Below, one piece after another: positions 52,841-62,019 of a stretch of DNA of 64,000 nt. Under the pieces are notes generated by a model that saw nothing but the letters and a program-made list of their open reading frames with translations, searched no databases and was not told the DNA's origin. Each line of letters begins with the position of its first letter. Within the stretch, counting starts at the first letter, position 1. Made by a program: the position numbers and the translations under genes. Location of the stretch: positions 1-64,000 of the forward strand of contig JAJYJJ010000010.1 in assembly GCA_021789595.1 (NCBI GenBank), read 5' to 3'. Source of the DNA: Nitrospirota bacterium. GTDB lineage: Bacteria; Nitrospirota; Thermodesulfovibrionia; UBA6902; JAJYJJ01.

Positions 52841-54174
52841 ACCCTGAGGCCCCATGCCTTCTGGGATAAGGCGATTCCGTAGGTCAATGGAGAGAAGAAG
52901 ATGAACCCTGATATTACAAGACCCATAAGGGCATATTTTGTCCACAAGGGCATTGTCTTAAGAATGTCTTCAAGAAAGATGGATGTCATAATTATAGCGA
53001 AGACAAGGGCAGTGAGGTAATGATAGAGGAACATGACCCGCCCTATAAAGATGAAGGGCAAAAAGTTTATGAGATAGCCAGGCACTAAGAAGGGGAATGT
53101 CTCTTTTCTCATCTTATCGCTCCTCCAGAGCCTTTTTGAGATAAAGCATATAATCCCTATGGTAGAAAGCCACCATACAAATGGGTTGCCTATAAAATAT
53201 ATACGGGCTGTATCGCCGTTTCCTGTATCTTTAGACCAGTAAAAGATAGGTCTTATCATGAATGGCCAGGTATACCACCTGCTTGAATAGGGATGTGAGG
53301 ATATGCCTTTGTTGACCTCGAACATACGCCTGTTCAACTCCAGGAATTTGGAGGTGAATGAAAGGGTCTTCATCTCTTCTGTTATCCTCGTTCCCTCAAG
53401 GCCTTTCTGAAACTCCCTGCTCATAAAGGCATCGCCAGGCCCGGATTTAGTCAGAAGTGAAAAGTGGATGGCAAAGATAAGGATATAAACCCCTATTGGT
53501 AGCAGTACATAGGAAAGAAAGGCAGATGCTATTCCCTTTGTCTTTGTATCCCAGAGGTAGTGCAGCCATACAAGGCCCAAAAAGCCAAGACCTGTCCACT
53601 TTACCGATGCTGCCATGGCAAGCAGTATCCCTGAGATAATCATATAAAAGATGCCTCCACCCCTTATAGCCCTGAGATAGAGGTAGAGACCAGCAAAACC
53701 GAAGATGAGCATAAAGCTGTCAATCAAGATAAACCTCGACTGGGCGATGAGGGCATTGTCAAAAAGGCACAGGAAGGCTGCAAGAGAGGCTGCCCCCTTA
53801 GATTTACTTATCTCGTATGTGAGCAGGTAGATAACAGGGATCAGCATGGCCCCTGAGATGGCAGGCAAAAGCCTTACGATGATATATGCATTTGACGGAT
53901 ATGGTGTCCCGATCCCTGAGAAGGTGTATCCATTTCCAATACCTGCTATCCACCCTCCTAAGGCGAGGATGAGTTTTCCCAGGGGTGGATGGATGTCAAA
54001 GAAGTAGCGATGGCTCAGGTATCCCTCAAAGAACTTTCCAAAGTGGGTCTCATCAAAGACAACCTCCTTTGGCCGCCAGAGGAAGAGCAGCCTTGTGAGA
54101 AATGAAAAGAATGTCAGGGCAGCGAGAATAATGCCTGAAGTCTTCTTTCTTTCTCTGAAAAATAGGCTCTGCAT
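52819..54174 (-). CDS. PMT-family dolichyl-phosphate-mannose-protein mannosyltransferase-like
   Basis: A 451-residue GT-C membrane glycosyltransferase with about ten helices. The first loop carries the acidic motif VFDETHFGKFFEGYLSHRYF and FDIHPPLGKLILALGGW, characteristic of protein O-mannosyltransferases (PMT1-4). Later come SRFILIDSFMLIF and KWTGLGFLGLVWL. It transfers a lipid-linked sugar to periplasmic proteins or glycans. The start at 54174 is preferred over a TTG at 54243; neither has a good ribosome site. It overlaps the GT2 gene downstream. Confidence 0.88.
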   Translation of the reverse strand: MQSLFFRERKKTSGIILAALTFFSFLTRLLFLWRPKEVVFDETHFGKFFEGYLSHRYFFDIHPPLGKLILALGGWIAGIGNGYTFSGIGTPYPSNAYIIVRLLPAISGAMLIPVIYLLTYEISKSKGAASLAAFLCLFDNALIAQSRFILIDSFMLIFGFAGLYLYLRAIRGGGIFYMIISGILLAMAASVKWTGLGFLGLVWLHYLWDTKTKGIASAFLSYVLLPIGVYILIFAIHFSLLTKSGPGDAFMSREFQKGLEGTRITEEMKTLSFTSKFLELNRRMFEVNKGISSHPYSSRWYTWPFMIRPIFYWSKDTGNGDTARIYFIGNPFVWWLSTIGIICFISKRLWRSDKMRKETFPFLVPGYLINFLPFIFIGRVMFLYHYLTALVFAIIMTSIFLEDILKTMPLWTKYALMGLVISGFIFFSPLTYGIALSQKAWGLRVWMPTWI

Positions 54175-54299
54175 TTTGCATGCAATTTTATCAGGTATAC
54201 AGGTTAAATTGCAAAGTGCCATAACTTTCTGGGCAGGCTGCAATCCTTGACAGCAGGTGAAGCTGCAATGATAATAGAGATGGTCTTTTGGAGAATGAG

Positions 54300-56162
54300 A
54301 TGCTCGGAATAATATTTTTCCTCAGCACATTGCTTTTTGGTTTTGGCCTTTCCTACTATGTCAGGTTTTTTGATGACCTGATAAAGAAGACAGCCTTCTC
54401 TATTATAGCAGGAGCTCTGGCATCATGTTGGATCACCTTTATCTTTTCCTTGCTCCTTGGCAGTATAGATTATGAGGCCATTTTATTTTCCTATACACTT
54501 ATGGCCCTTTCAGGCATTAGCCTCTTATACTTTAAGAAGAAGGATATTAGAAAGGGAATTTCCTTTGAGGCCGACATCTATCTTGTTATAACCTTAGCCA
54601 TACTCCTTCCAATCCTTTACTACTTCAACCATCATGCAATAGGCTATGACAGAAATGGCAACATCATTGCCATTACAAATGTATGGGGGGATTACGCCTT
54701 CCATATGACCCTTATCAACCATCTCCTTGAGGATTTCAATCTCAAGTATCCAATATTAGTTAACACCCCGCTTCATTACCCGTTTATGGTGGACTTCCTC
54801 TCTGCGGTCTACAAAAAGTGCGGTTTAGACCTTATACAGTCTCTGACATGGGTGAATCTCTTATTGCTTTTTGGGCTGCTCCTGACATTATACCTCTTTA
54901 CAAAAGAGGTATTAGGCAAAGGTATAGGGATAATAATCGCACCCCTACTTTTCCTTTTAAACGGCGGCCTGGGCTTCATCTACGCCTCTAAAAAAGGTCT
55001 TAAGGAATTCCTTTATCCAACAATGCCCTATAGCCATCTTCCAGCACAGGGGATTGAGTTTATGAACACCCTGTTTGCCATTTTCATCCCTGAAAGGGGC
55101 ATTATCCTTGGTTTTTCCATAGTCCTGCTCACCTTCCTATTCCTTTATGGCGACATAAAGAAACCCTCTAACACCGACAGCCCTCCAAAGGGGGATAGCA
55201 CCTCTTCGATAATAATGGGTTGTATTGTCGGGCTTTTGCCCTTTATCCATGCCCACTGCTTTCTTGTGGTCTCATTTGTAGCGGCCTTCATTGCCGGCTT
55301 GAACTGCCTGACCTCTTCAGAGCGTCTCAGTGAGTTAAAGAGGTGGGCATATTTTTTTCTCCCCCTTGTAATCCTCTCTTTACCACAGATAATCTTTTTT
55401 ATGAAGGGAAGTTCTACAGGGGTGATCCATCTATCTCCTGGCTGGATGGCAAAGAGCAGCAATGTCCTTGTGGTAGCATCCTTCTGGTTCATGAACATTG
55501 GTGTGCCCCTGATACTTGCAATTATCGGGATATTTATGGCAGATAGGACTATCTTGAGATTTTATCTCCCCTTAACATCTCTGTTTTTGTTGGGCAATAT
55601 CATCTCATTCCAGAACTGGGACTGGGATAATATAAAGATATTTCTCCCCTGGTTTTTCATAACCACTATCCTTGCATCCTACCCTCTGGTAAGGCTCTAC
55701 CAGAGGGGCATCAGAGCCAGGGCTATTGTATTAATGCTGATCTTTTTCTCTATACTTTCAGGCATCCTGACGCTGAACTGGTGGAACAGGGATGTCAATA
55801 TACTCTTTTCAAGCCGCGATATAGCCCTTGCCGATTGGATAAAGGGAAATACACCACCCGATGCGGTGTTTTTAACAGGTGATGCCCATAATCATCCTGT
55901 CCCGTGTCTAACAGGCAGGCAGATAGTTATGGGTTATCCTGCCTGGATCTGGAGCCATGGGCTTGACCCTAAGGAGGTTGAAAGGGATGTAAAGGAGATA
56001 TATAAAACAGGGGATCTATCCCTTCTAAGAAAATACAGGGTTAGATATATTGTGGTCAGTCCATATGAGATGAATCTTAACCCCATTTTCTTTGAGGGCT
56101 TGAAGGATTTTGTTAAGGTCTATGACGACTATAGATACAAGGTGTTTGAGATGGCAAAGTGA
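54300..56162 (+). CDS. Large polytopic membrane glycosyltransferase-like protein
   Basis: A 620-residue protein with at least eleven membrane helices and a C-terminal extracytoplasmic domain (about 500-620). The loop GYDRNGNIIAITNVWGDYAFH with the acidic pair and HYPFMVDFLSAVYKKCG suggest a GT-C type fold. The tail contains FLTGDAHNHPVPCLTGRQIVMGYPAW and RVRYIVVSPYE, features of large polytopic sugar transferases of uncertain substrate. GGAG precedes the ATG at 54300. The gene diverges from the PMT gene, and both may serve the same surface glycan. Confidence 0.65.
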   Translation: MLGIIFFLSTLLFGFGLSYYVRFFDDLIKKTAFSIIAGALASCWITFIFSLLLGSIDYEAILFSYTLMALSGISLLYFKKKDIRKGISFEADIYLVITLAILLPILYYFNHHAIGYDRNGNIIAITNVWGDYAFHMTLINHLLEDFNLKYPILVNTPLHYPFMVDFLSAVYKKCGLDLIQSLTWVNLLLLFGLLLTLYLFTKEVLGKGIGIIIAPLLFLLNGGLGFIYASKKGLKEFLYPTMPYSHLPAQGIEFMNTLFAIFIPERGIILGFSIVLLTFLFLYGDIKKPSNTDSPPKGDSTSSIIMGCIVGLLPFIHAHCFLVVSFVAAFIAGLNCLTSSERLSELKRWAYFFLPLVILSLPQIIFFMKGSSTGVIHLSPGWMAKSSNVLVVASFWFMNIGVPLILAIIGIFMADRTILRFYLPLTSLFLLGNIISFQNWDWDNIKIFLPWFFITTILASYPLVRLYQRGIRARAIVLMLIFFSILSGILTLNWWNRDVNILFSSRDIALADWIKGNTPPDAVFLTGDAHNHPVPCLTGRQIVMGYPAWIWSHGLDPKEVERDVKEIYKTGDLSLLRKYRVRYIVVSPYEMNLNPIFFEGLKDFVKVYDDYRYKVFEMAK

Positions 56163-56192
56163 AGATGGGTTTTGTTATAATCCTTGCAAAGG

Positions 56193-57818
56193 ATGAAGGC
56201 AGCCCAATTATTCATAAGGTGTCTTGAGGCAGAAGATGTCGCCTATATCTTTGGCCTTCCAGGAGAGGAAAATCTCGATATCCTCGATGCCCTATCAGAT
56301 TCGGCTATCAGGTTCATTACCACAAGACATGAGCAGGGCGCTGCATTTATGGCCAATGCCTATGGAAGGTTTACAGGGAAGCCGGGTGTCTGTCTATCAA
56401 CCCTTGGCCCCGGGGCAACAAACCTTATGACAGGCATTGCCGATGCCTTTCTTGACTGTAGCCCGATGGTGGCAATAACAGGCCAGGCAGAGATGCTCAA
56501 ATACCATAAGGAATCCCATCAGTATGTGGATATTGTCTCTGCATTCAGGCCGATAACAAAGTGGAATGTAAGGGTTGAGAAAGGAGCTACAATACCGGAG
56601 ATTGTGAGGAAGGCATTCAGGCTGTCCTCCATTGAAAAATCAGGGCCGACCCATATAGAGCTTCCTGAGGATGTGGCTGCTGAGGATGTAGATGGAACGC
56701 CCATCATGCCATTGCCAATCCATTACCCCCAGCCCGAGCAGATGCACATAGATGAGGCAGTAAAGGCAATAAAGGATGCAGCCTGTCCGATGGTCCTTGC
56801 AGGCAATGGGGTTATAAGATGTGGTGCATCTCAGGCATTGAGGACATTTGTCAGCCGATTAAAGATATGTGCTGCCACATCCTTTATGGGAATGGGCGCT
56901 GTTGCTGCTGACAGTGAGTTTTTCCTTTCCACTGTCGGTCTTCAGGCAAGGGACTATATATCCTGCGGCTTTGAGAAGGCGGACCTCATCATTGCTGTGG
57001 GCTATGACCCAGTGGAATTCAGCCCCAAATACTGGAATCCCAATAAGGACAAGAGGATAATCCACATAGGATCTATACCTGCGGAGGTTGATGCACATTA
57101 TCAGGCCATTGAGCTTATCGGAGAGATAAACACCACACTCAGGCTTTTGACAGATGCCATAGATTTTGGAAAAGACCCTTCTTTCTATTTCAGGCTGAAA
57201 AAGGCAATGAAGACAGGTCTTAATGGCCAGATATCAGGTTTTCCCCTTAAACCCATGAGGATTGTGGATGAGCTGAGGGCTGCCCTTGGAAGGAATGACA
57301 TACTTATCTCGGATGTTGGTGCGCATAAGATATGGATCGCGAGATTTTTTCCTGCTTATGAGCCAAATACAGTAGTCATCTCCAATGGTTTTTCAGCAAT
57401 GGGTATTGCCCTGCCTGCTGCTATTACAGCCAAGATGCTTTACAGGCAAAAGAAGGTCGTGGCTGCTATGGGTGATGGCGGATTCCTTATGGCCTTGCCA
57501 GAGCTTGAAACCGCTGTGAGGCTTGGCCTTCCAATTGTATGCCTCATCTTCAATGATTGTGGCTACGGCCTTATCTCATGGAGACAGAGATTGATCTTTG
57601 GCAGGGAATTTGGCACAAGCTTTGGAAACCCTGATTTTGTGAAGCTTGCCGATTCCTTCGGCGCAAAGGGCTATAGGGTTACATCTGAGGATGAGCTTGG
57701 CCCAATCTTAAAGGATGCCCTGACAAAGGACGTCCCTGTTCTGATCGATTGCCCTGTGGATTATTCTGAGAATATCAGGCTGACAGAGGAACTCGGCAGG
57801 ATAATCTGCCCTGCATAG
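56193..57818 (+). CDS. Acetolactate synthase large subunit-like TPP enzyme
   Basis: A 541-residue thiamine diphosphate enzyme. The catalytic Glu lies in FITTRHEQGAAFMANAYGR, the central FAD-type domain spans about 195-330, and the TPP motif is GDGGFLMALPELETAV with the N about 25 residues on in LIFNDCGYGLISWRQR. The family pattern is that of acetolactate synthase or related 2-oxo acid enzymes. The catabolic AlsS-type is possible since no small subunit gene is near. The gene ends exactly where the convergent rho gene ends. Confidence 0.82.
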   Translation: MKAAQLFIRCLEAEDVAYIFGLPGEENLDILDALSDSAIRFITTRHEQGAAFMANAYGRFTGKPGVCLSTLGPGATNLMTGIADAFLDCSPMVAITGQAEMLKYHKESHQYVDIVSAFRPITKWNVRVEKGATIPEIVRKAFRLSSIEKSGPTHIELPEDVAAEDVDGTPIMPLPIHYPQPEQMHIDEAVKAIKDAACPMVLAGNGVIRCGASQALRTFVSRLKICAATSFMGMGAVAADSEFFLSTVGLQARDYISCGFEKADLIIAVGYDPVEFSPKYWNPNKDKRIIHIGSIPAEVDAHYQAIELIGEINTTLRLLTDAIDFGKDPSFYFRLKKAMKTGLNGQISGFPLKPMRIVDELRAALGRNDILISDVGAHKIWIARFFPAYEPNTVVISNGFSAMGIALPAAITAKMLYRQKKVVAAMGDGGFLMALPELETAVRLGLPIVCLIFNDCGYGLISWRQRLIFGREFGTSFGNPDFVKLADSFGAKGYRVTSEDELGPILKDALTKDVPVLIDCPVDYSENIRLTEELGRIICPA

Positions 57819-59069
57819 CTATTTATTCATCATATCGAGAAATTCCTTGTTGCTCTTTGTCCCGACGAGTTTGCTCATGAGGAACTCCATGCTCTCCACA
57901 GTGCTGAGGGGATTGAGGACCTTCCTTATAATCCACATCTTATTAAGGACATCCTTATCAACAAGGAGCTCTTCCTTCCGCGTCCCTGATGCATTAATAT
58001 CTATACTTGGGAATATCCTCTTGTCAACGAGTTTTCTGTCGAGGTGTAGTTCCATGTTGCCTGTACCCTTGAATTCCTCGAATATGACATCGTCCATACG
58101 GCTGCCTGTATCAACAAGGGCTGTGGCGATGATGGTGAGGCTGCCGCCGTCCTCTATATTTCTTGCTGTGCCAAAGAACCTCTTTGGCTTCTGAAGAGCG
58201 GTAGCATCCAGCCCTCCTGAAAGAACCTTGCCCGATGTCGGGATTATTGCATTATATGCCCTTGCGAGTCTTGTTATGCTGTCAAGCAGGATTACAACAT
58301 CCCTTTTGCTCTCGACAAGCCTCTTTGCCCTTTCAATAACCATCTCTGCAACCTGACAGTGTCTCTGGGGTGGTTCGTCAAAGGTGGAGCTTATTATCTC
58401 GGCTGTGCTTACCTGCCTTTTCCAGTCTGTGACCTCCTCGGGCCTCTCATCTATAAGAAGGATAATCAGGTGTATCTCCGGCTGGTTTTTCTTTGTCCCC
58501 TTTGCTATGGACTGCAGTAACATGGTCTTCCCTGTCCTCGGTGCTGCAACGATCAATCCCCTCTGTCCTTTCCCAATGGGCGTAATCAGCTCCATCACCC
58601 TTGTGGAATAGTCTGTCTGGTCGTATTCAAGACTTATCCTCTCTGTGGGATAATACGGAGTCAGGTTATCGAATAGCGGCCTGTCTATATTTTCCTCAGG
58701 GGACTCGTGGTTTATGGCCTCTACCTTCAGCAGTGCGAAATACCTTTCACTGTCCTTTGGCGGCCTTATCTGTCCTGTTATGAGGTCGCCTGTCCTGAGG
58801 GTGAATCGCCTTATCTGTGATGGGGAGACATATATATCGTCAGGCCCTGGGATATAGCTGTAATCAGGAGAGCGCAGAAAACCAAAACCATCTGGCAGTA
58901 TCTCAAGCACGCCTTCTCCAAAGATGAGCCCTGTTTTTTCTGTCTGGGCCTGGAGGATTGCAAAAATAAGATCCTGCTTTCTGAGTCCTCTTGCACCCTC
59001 AACATTCAATTCCCTTGCTACCCTGGTGAGCTCGTCAATTGTCTTTTCTTTTAATTCTGCGATGTTCAT
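57819..59069 (-). CDS. rho: Transcription termination factor Rho
   Basis: A 416-residue hexameric RNA-DNA helicase. The Rho-N and cold-shock RNA-binding part (1-125) contains [24 protein letters not shown] (shown in part). Walker A is [18 protein letters not shown] without the first G, Walker [17 protein letters not shown], and the Q-loop and R-loop regions follow ([34 protein letters not shown]). It ends with EFLDMMNK. It lies 0 bases from the acetolactate synthase-like gene stop. The 250-base space upstream holds the ArsR promoter. Confidence 0.96.
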   Translation of the reverse strand: MNIAELKEKTIDELTRVARELNVEGARGLRKQDLIFAILQAQTEKTGLIFGEGVLEILPDGFGFLRSPDYSYIPGPDDIYVSPSQIRRFTLRTGDLITGQIRPPKDSERYFALLKVEAINHESPEENIDRPLFDNLTPYYPTERISLEYDQTDYSTRVMELITPIGKGQRGLIVAAPRTGKTMLLQSIAKGTKKNQPEIHLIILLIDERPEEVTDWKRQVSTAEIISSTFDEPPQRHCQVAEMVIERAKRLVESKRDVVILLDSITRLARAYNAIIPTSGKVLSGGLDATALQKPKRFFGTARNIEDGGSLTIIATALVDTGSRMDDVIFEEFKGTGNMELHLDRKLVDKRIFPSIDINASGTRKEELLVDKDVLNKMWIIRKVLNPLSTVESMEFLMSKLVGTKSNKEFLDMMNK

Positions 59070-59266
59070 AAATTACTCCTTTAATTACTTCCCATGGGGA
59101 AACATTAACTTATGGTCTTTACTGGGGATTTCTTAAAGCCTTACCTTCCAAACATTTAGGGTTTAAACTGTAGATGATAAAAGCATACAGTAACAAAACA
59201 AGTTTGTCAATAGCAAATAGATTCATTTAAAAAAATTATAGTTCATTGTAACCTGCAACTTTCCTC

Positions 59267-59323
59267 TTGACAAAACATATAGAAATATAAGAATATTTGA
59301 ATATATTTACAATGGAGGTTGCT
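59267..59323 (+). promoter_or_regulatory. ArsR gene promoter region with inverted repeat
   Basis: TTGACA (59267-59272) is followed by AT-rich DNA in which ATATT-TG-AATAT (59294-59305) forms an inverted repeat typical of ArsR/SmtB operators, and by GGAGG (59314-59318). The -10 element is not clear-cut. Autorepression of the ArsR gene and probably of the downstream DsrE operon is expected. Confidence 0.5.
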
Positions 59324-59665
59324 GTGAGAGCAATTGAGAAACGGATTGAGTTATTAAAGGCGGTTGCACATCCTGTCAGGATAAGGATATTGGAGGAGCT
59401 TACGAAGGGGGTTAAGTGTGTAAGCGACATGGAGGAGTTCCTTGAGATAAGCCAGCCGAACATCTCGCAGCATCTCAGCCTTTTACGGCATTACGGTGTT
59501 ATTGATTATTATGTTGATGGAAGGCTCAGATGCTATTTTCTGAAAGACCCTATTGTGCCTGACCTTATTGAGTTACTACGGAAGGATTATCTTAAAGAAC
59601 TGCCTGCTCCAGCATGCTGTCCTGTGACAAAGAAGGGAAGATATCCAGGGGAAAGGAGGAGATAA
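59324..59665 (+). CDS. ArsR-family regulator of the sulfur-relay operon
   Basis: A 113-residue winged-helix repressor. Starting GTG at 59324 behind GGAGG with 5-base spacing, it contains AVAHPVRIRILEELTKG, VSDMEEFLEISQPNISQHLSLLRHYGVI (recognition helix) and the wing YYVDGRLRCYFL. Cys residues occur at KCVSD and at the C-terminal ACC pair, which could sense metals, sulfide or polysulfide. It lies 42 bases before the DsrE selenoprotein gene. A second ArsR gene is at 62016. Confidence 0.88.
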   Translation: MRAIEKRIELLKAVAHPVRIRILEELTKGVKCVSDMEEFLEISQPNISQHLSLLRHYGVIDYYVDGRLRCYFLKDPIVPDLIELLRKDYLKELPAPACCPVTKKGRYPGERRR

Positions 59666-59707
59666 TCTGTCAAGGCCGAAACGCCTTTAATGAAAGGAGG
59701 TTAAAAA

Positions 59708-60064
59708 ATGGCAAAGAAGATAACATTATTTCTGAACACATCGCCGTACACATACGAGAATACCTACACTGCGATAAGACTGGCAGAGGCAGGACTTGAG
59801 AATGGCCATGAGGTCCGTCTCGTTGCATCTGCCGATGGTGTTTACAACTTTCTAAAAGGACAGAAGGGGAAGGGACTGCCGCATGCAGCAGATAACTTCA
59901 GGACCCTGATGGATAAGGGCATGAAGGTAGACCTCTGAGGGGGCTGTGTAAACTTCCGCAGTGCTGCGGGAGAAAGCTATGTCGAGGGTCCTGAAAAGGG
60001 TTCGCTAAAGGGCCTTTTCAACCTGATGCACCAGTCTGACATCTTTATTAATCTCGGTTTTTAG
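59708..60064 (+). CDS. DsrE/TusD-like sulfur carrier with in-frame TGA (putative selenoprotein)
   Basis: The frame encodes a DsrE-fold protein starting KKITLFLNTSPYTYENTYTA. It meets TGA at codon 77 (59936-59938), then continues uninterrupted for 41 sense codons to TAG at 60062-60064. The junction reads M-K-V-D-L-U-G-G-C-V-N-F-R. In DsrE/TusD proteins the catalytic cysteine lies at about this position (Cys78 in TusD), so TGA would encode selenocysteine in a UxxC motif. A hairpin 59953-59972 has 8 base pairs and a GTGC loop 22 bases after TGA, fitting bacterial SECIS rules. selA and selB lie in the window. With Sec the protein has 118 residues; otherwise it would be cut to 76. Confidence 0.75.
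59953..59972 (+). promoter_or_regulatory. Candidate bacterial SECIS hairpin
   Basis: Pairs C53-G72, T54-A71, T55.G70, C56-G69, C57-G68, G58-C67, C59-G66, A60-T65 (positions 59900+n) close a tetraloop G-T-G-C at 59961-59964. The loop begins with G followed by T, as in the E. coli fdhF SECIS, and begins 22 bases after the TGA codon; known bacterial elements span roughly 16-37 bases. Confidence 0.6.
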
Positions 60065-60073
60065 GAGGGGGAA

Positions 60074-60424
60074 ATGGATAATCTTCTTGTGATATTGAGA
60101 AGGCCGCCATACGGCGTTGTTAATGCAGCAGAGGCCATAAGGCACGCAGGTGGCGCTAAAACATTTGATTACGGGCCGAAATTGTTTCTGATAGACAGTG
60201 GCGTCTGTCTTGCAAAGAAAGGCCAGAATACTGGAGATTCTGGTTTTACAAACCTTGGAGAAAACCTTGATCTCCTCTCAGGAGAGATGGAGATATATGC
60301 AGATGAGGAGTCATTGAAGGAATACAGGATTAATCCTGAAGACCTTGTTGAAGGAGTCAAGGTCGTAAATAAAGAGGCTCTCAGACAGGCATTAAGAGAA
60401 TCTCAGTCAGTGATGATATTTTAA
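60074..60424 (+). CDS. DsrF/TusC-like sulfur relay subunit
   Basis: A 116-residue DsrE/DsrF-fold protein: LLVILRRPPYGVVNAAEAIRHAGG as the first strand-helix and KLFLIDSGVCLAKKGQ as the second, typical of DsrF/TusC. A single Cys at about 43 lies in the second strand. With DsrE and DsrH it would form a hetero-oligomer that passes persulfide sulfur. GGAGGGGG precedes ATG; it begins 9 bases after the selenoprotein gene stop. Confidence 0.85.
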   Translation: MDNLLVILRRPPYGVVNAAEAIRHAGGAKTFDYGPKLFLIDSGVCLAKKGQNTGDSGFTNLGENLDLLSGEMEIYADEESLKEYRINPEDLVEGVKVVNKEALRQALRESQSVMIF

Positions 60425-60451
60425 TGACCTTATAAAAGGAGGGAGGGGAAT

Positions 60452-60715
60452 ATGCTTTTTTTGATCTCAAGTGCACCTGATGCAAAAGAGTTTCAAAGTG
60501 CATATAAACTTGCAAAGGACATGGATGCAGACATATGCCTTTTGCAGAATGCAGTCTATGCAGCAAGGCAGACAAAGGATAATAACATATATGTGCTTGC
60601 TGATGATATGAGGCTAAGGGGAATAGCTGAAACCGAGATAGCAGGCAGGGTTATAGACTACAGCCAGCTTATGGATATGATGGCTGAAGCAGATAAGGTG
60701 GTTGGGATGTTCTAA
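60452..60715 (+). CDS. DsrH/TusB-like sulfur relay subunit
   Basis: An 87-residue protein of the DsrH/TusB family, the smallest subunit of DsrEFH/TusBCD complexes. It begins LFLISSAPDAKEFQSAYKLAK and contains ADICLLQNAVYAAR, in which the family Cys is in ICLLQ, and IAETEIAGRVIDYSQLMDMM. The gene order E-F-H is the same as in sulfur oxidisers, although DsrC and DsrAB are not in the window. GGAGG precedes ATG. Confidence 0.88.
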   Translation: MLFLISSAPDAKEFQSAYKLAKDMDADICLLQNAVYAARQTKDNNIYVLADDMRLRGIAETEIAGRVIDYSQLMDMMAEADKVVGMF

Positions 60716-60819
60716 AAAGTGAATAGTGTCAGTGACTGGTGTCAGCAGAAGAAATTGTTAATGATGATATTGACTACTGACACTTACACTGAACACTGAC
60801 ACTGAACAGTGACACTAAA
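60716..60819. repeat. Short inverted and direct repeats in the DsrH/SQR gap
   Basis: AGTGTCAGTG (60725-60734) is the exact reverse complement of CACTGACACT (60794-60803). Further imperfect copies of the (A)CTGACACT unit fill 60777-60816. RNA from this gap could fold into a long hairpin, possibly modulating downstream expression. No gene is visible in it. Confidence 0.5.
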
Positions 60820-60831
60820 ATGGAGGCAATG

Positions 60832-62019
60832 ATGGCGAAGATAGTAATAATAGGTGGTTCATTCGGAGGGCTCACAGCAGCATTTGAACTAAAAAGGCAC
60901 CTCGGTAAGAAGGCAGATGTGACTGTGGTATGCGATACTGACAGGTTTATCTTCATTCCATCCCTGCCATGGGTATCAATGGGATGGCGCAAGGCTAAAG
61001 ACATCACCCTTTCTCTAAGAGAGATCCTGCTGCTAAAGGATATTAATCTTATCACAGAGGCAGCAGCAGGTGTTGATGCTGATTCATCAAAGGTTGTTAC
61101 AAAAACACAGGAGATTCCATATGACTATCTGGTGGTAGCTACTGGACCACATCTATGCTTTGAGGAGGTCCCGGGATTTAGCCGTGAGAAGGGGTTTATA
61201 GAATGCATCTTTACCCTTGAGCAGGCAGAAAGGGCACATCAGGCATGGAACAGATTTCTCGAAGATCCGGGCAATGTGGTTGTTGGTTCTGTCCAGGGTG
61301 TAAGCTGCTTTGGTCCTCCATACGAGTATGCCTTTGAGATCGACGCAGAACTCAGAAGGAGAAAGATAAGACACAAGGTTCCGATATCCTTTGTGACATC
61401 TGAACCCTATATAGGTCATTTTGGCGTTGGAGGGCTTGGAAAGTCAAAGAGAATTATGGAGGATGAATTCGCAGAAAGGGATATAAAGGTGTTTGTCAAC
61501 CAGGCAGTCGAGGAGTTTACGCCTGAGGATGTAAGGCTCAAGGACGGTACAAAACTGCCTTTTAAGCTGGGCATGTTTGCCCCTGCCATGAAGGGTGTGC
61601 CTGCGGTGGCGCACCTCGGCAATCCAAGGGGTTTTATCCCTGTGGATAAAAACTACAGGCATACAAGATATAAAAACATCTTTGCTGTTGGTGTTGCAGT
61701 TGCCATTGCACCGCCTGAGCCAACGCCTGTGCCAACAGGTGTGCCCAAGACAGGTTATATGACTGTAAAGATGGCAAAAACTTCATCCGTGTCTATTGTA
61801 TCAGATATTACAGGAGGTGTTCCTCCAGAAGGAATTCCTATTGATGTCCTCTGCCTCATGGATATGGGCAATACTGCTGCATACATGAAGGCAAAACCAG
61901 TGCTCCCGCCGAGACAGGAATCTGAACTTAAAAGCGGGATTGTATATAAATGGATGAAGATCGGGTTTGAGAAATATTTTCTGTGGAAGATGAGGAGGGG
62001 GCTGAGCGGATTACCGTGA
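60832..62019 (+). CDS. Sulfide:quinone oxidoreductase-like flavoprotein
   Basis: A 395-residue FAD protein. FAD-binding GGSFGGLTAAFELKRHL (residues 7-23), the second strand VVATGPHL, the conserved SQR-type VQGVSCFGPPYEYAFEIDA and FAVGVAVAIAPPEPTPVPTGVPKTGYM near the C-terminus match SQR/flavocytochrome c-like enzymes. The C-terminal amphipathic tail (KYFLWKMRRGL) may bind the membrane. It would oxidise sulfide or polysulfide and reduce quinone. ATG 60832 is preferred over 60820 on ribosome-site spacing. The stop overlaps the GTG start of the second ArsR gene. Confidence 0.85.
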   Translation: MAKIVIIGGSFGGLTAAFELKRHLGKKADVTVVCDTDRFIFIPSLPWVSMGWRKAKDITLSLREILLLKDINLITEAAAGVDADSSKVVTKTQEIPYDYLVVATGPHLCFEEVPGFSREKGFIECIFTLEQAERAHQAWNRFLEDPGNVVVGSVQGVSCFGPPYEYAFEIDAELRRRKIRHKVPISFVTSEPYIGHFGVGGLGKSKRIMEDEFAERDIKVFVNQAVEEFTPEDVRLKDGTKLPFKLGMFAPAMKGVPAVAHLGNPRGFIPVDKNYRHTRYKNIFAVGVAVAIAPPEPTPVPTGVPKTGYMTVKMAKTSSVSIVSDITGGVPPEGIPIDVLCLMDMGNTAAYMKAKPVLPPRQESELKSGIVYKWMKIGFEKYFLWKMRRGLSGLP

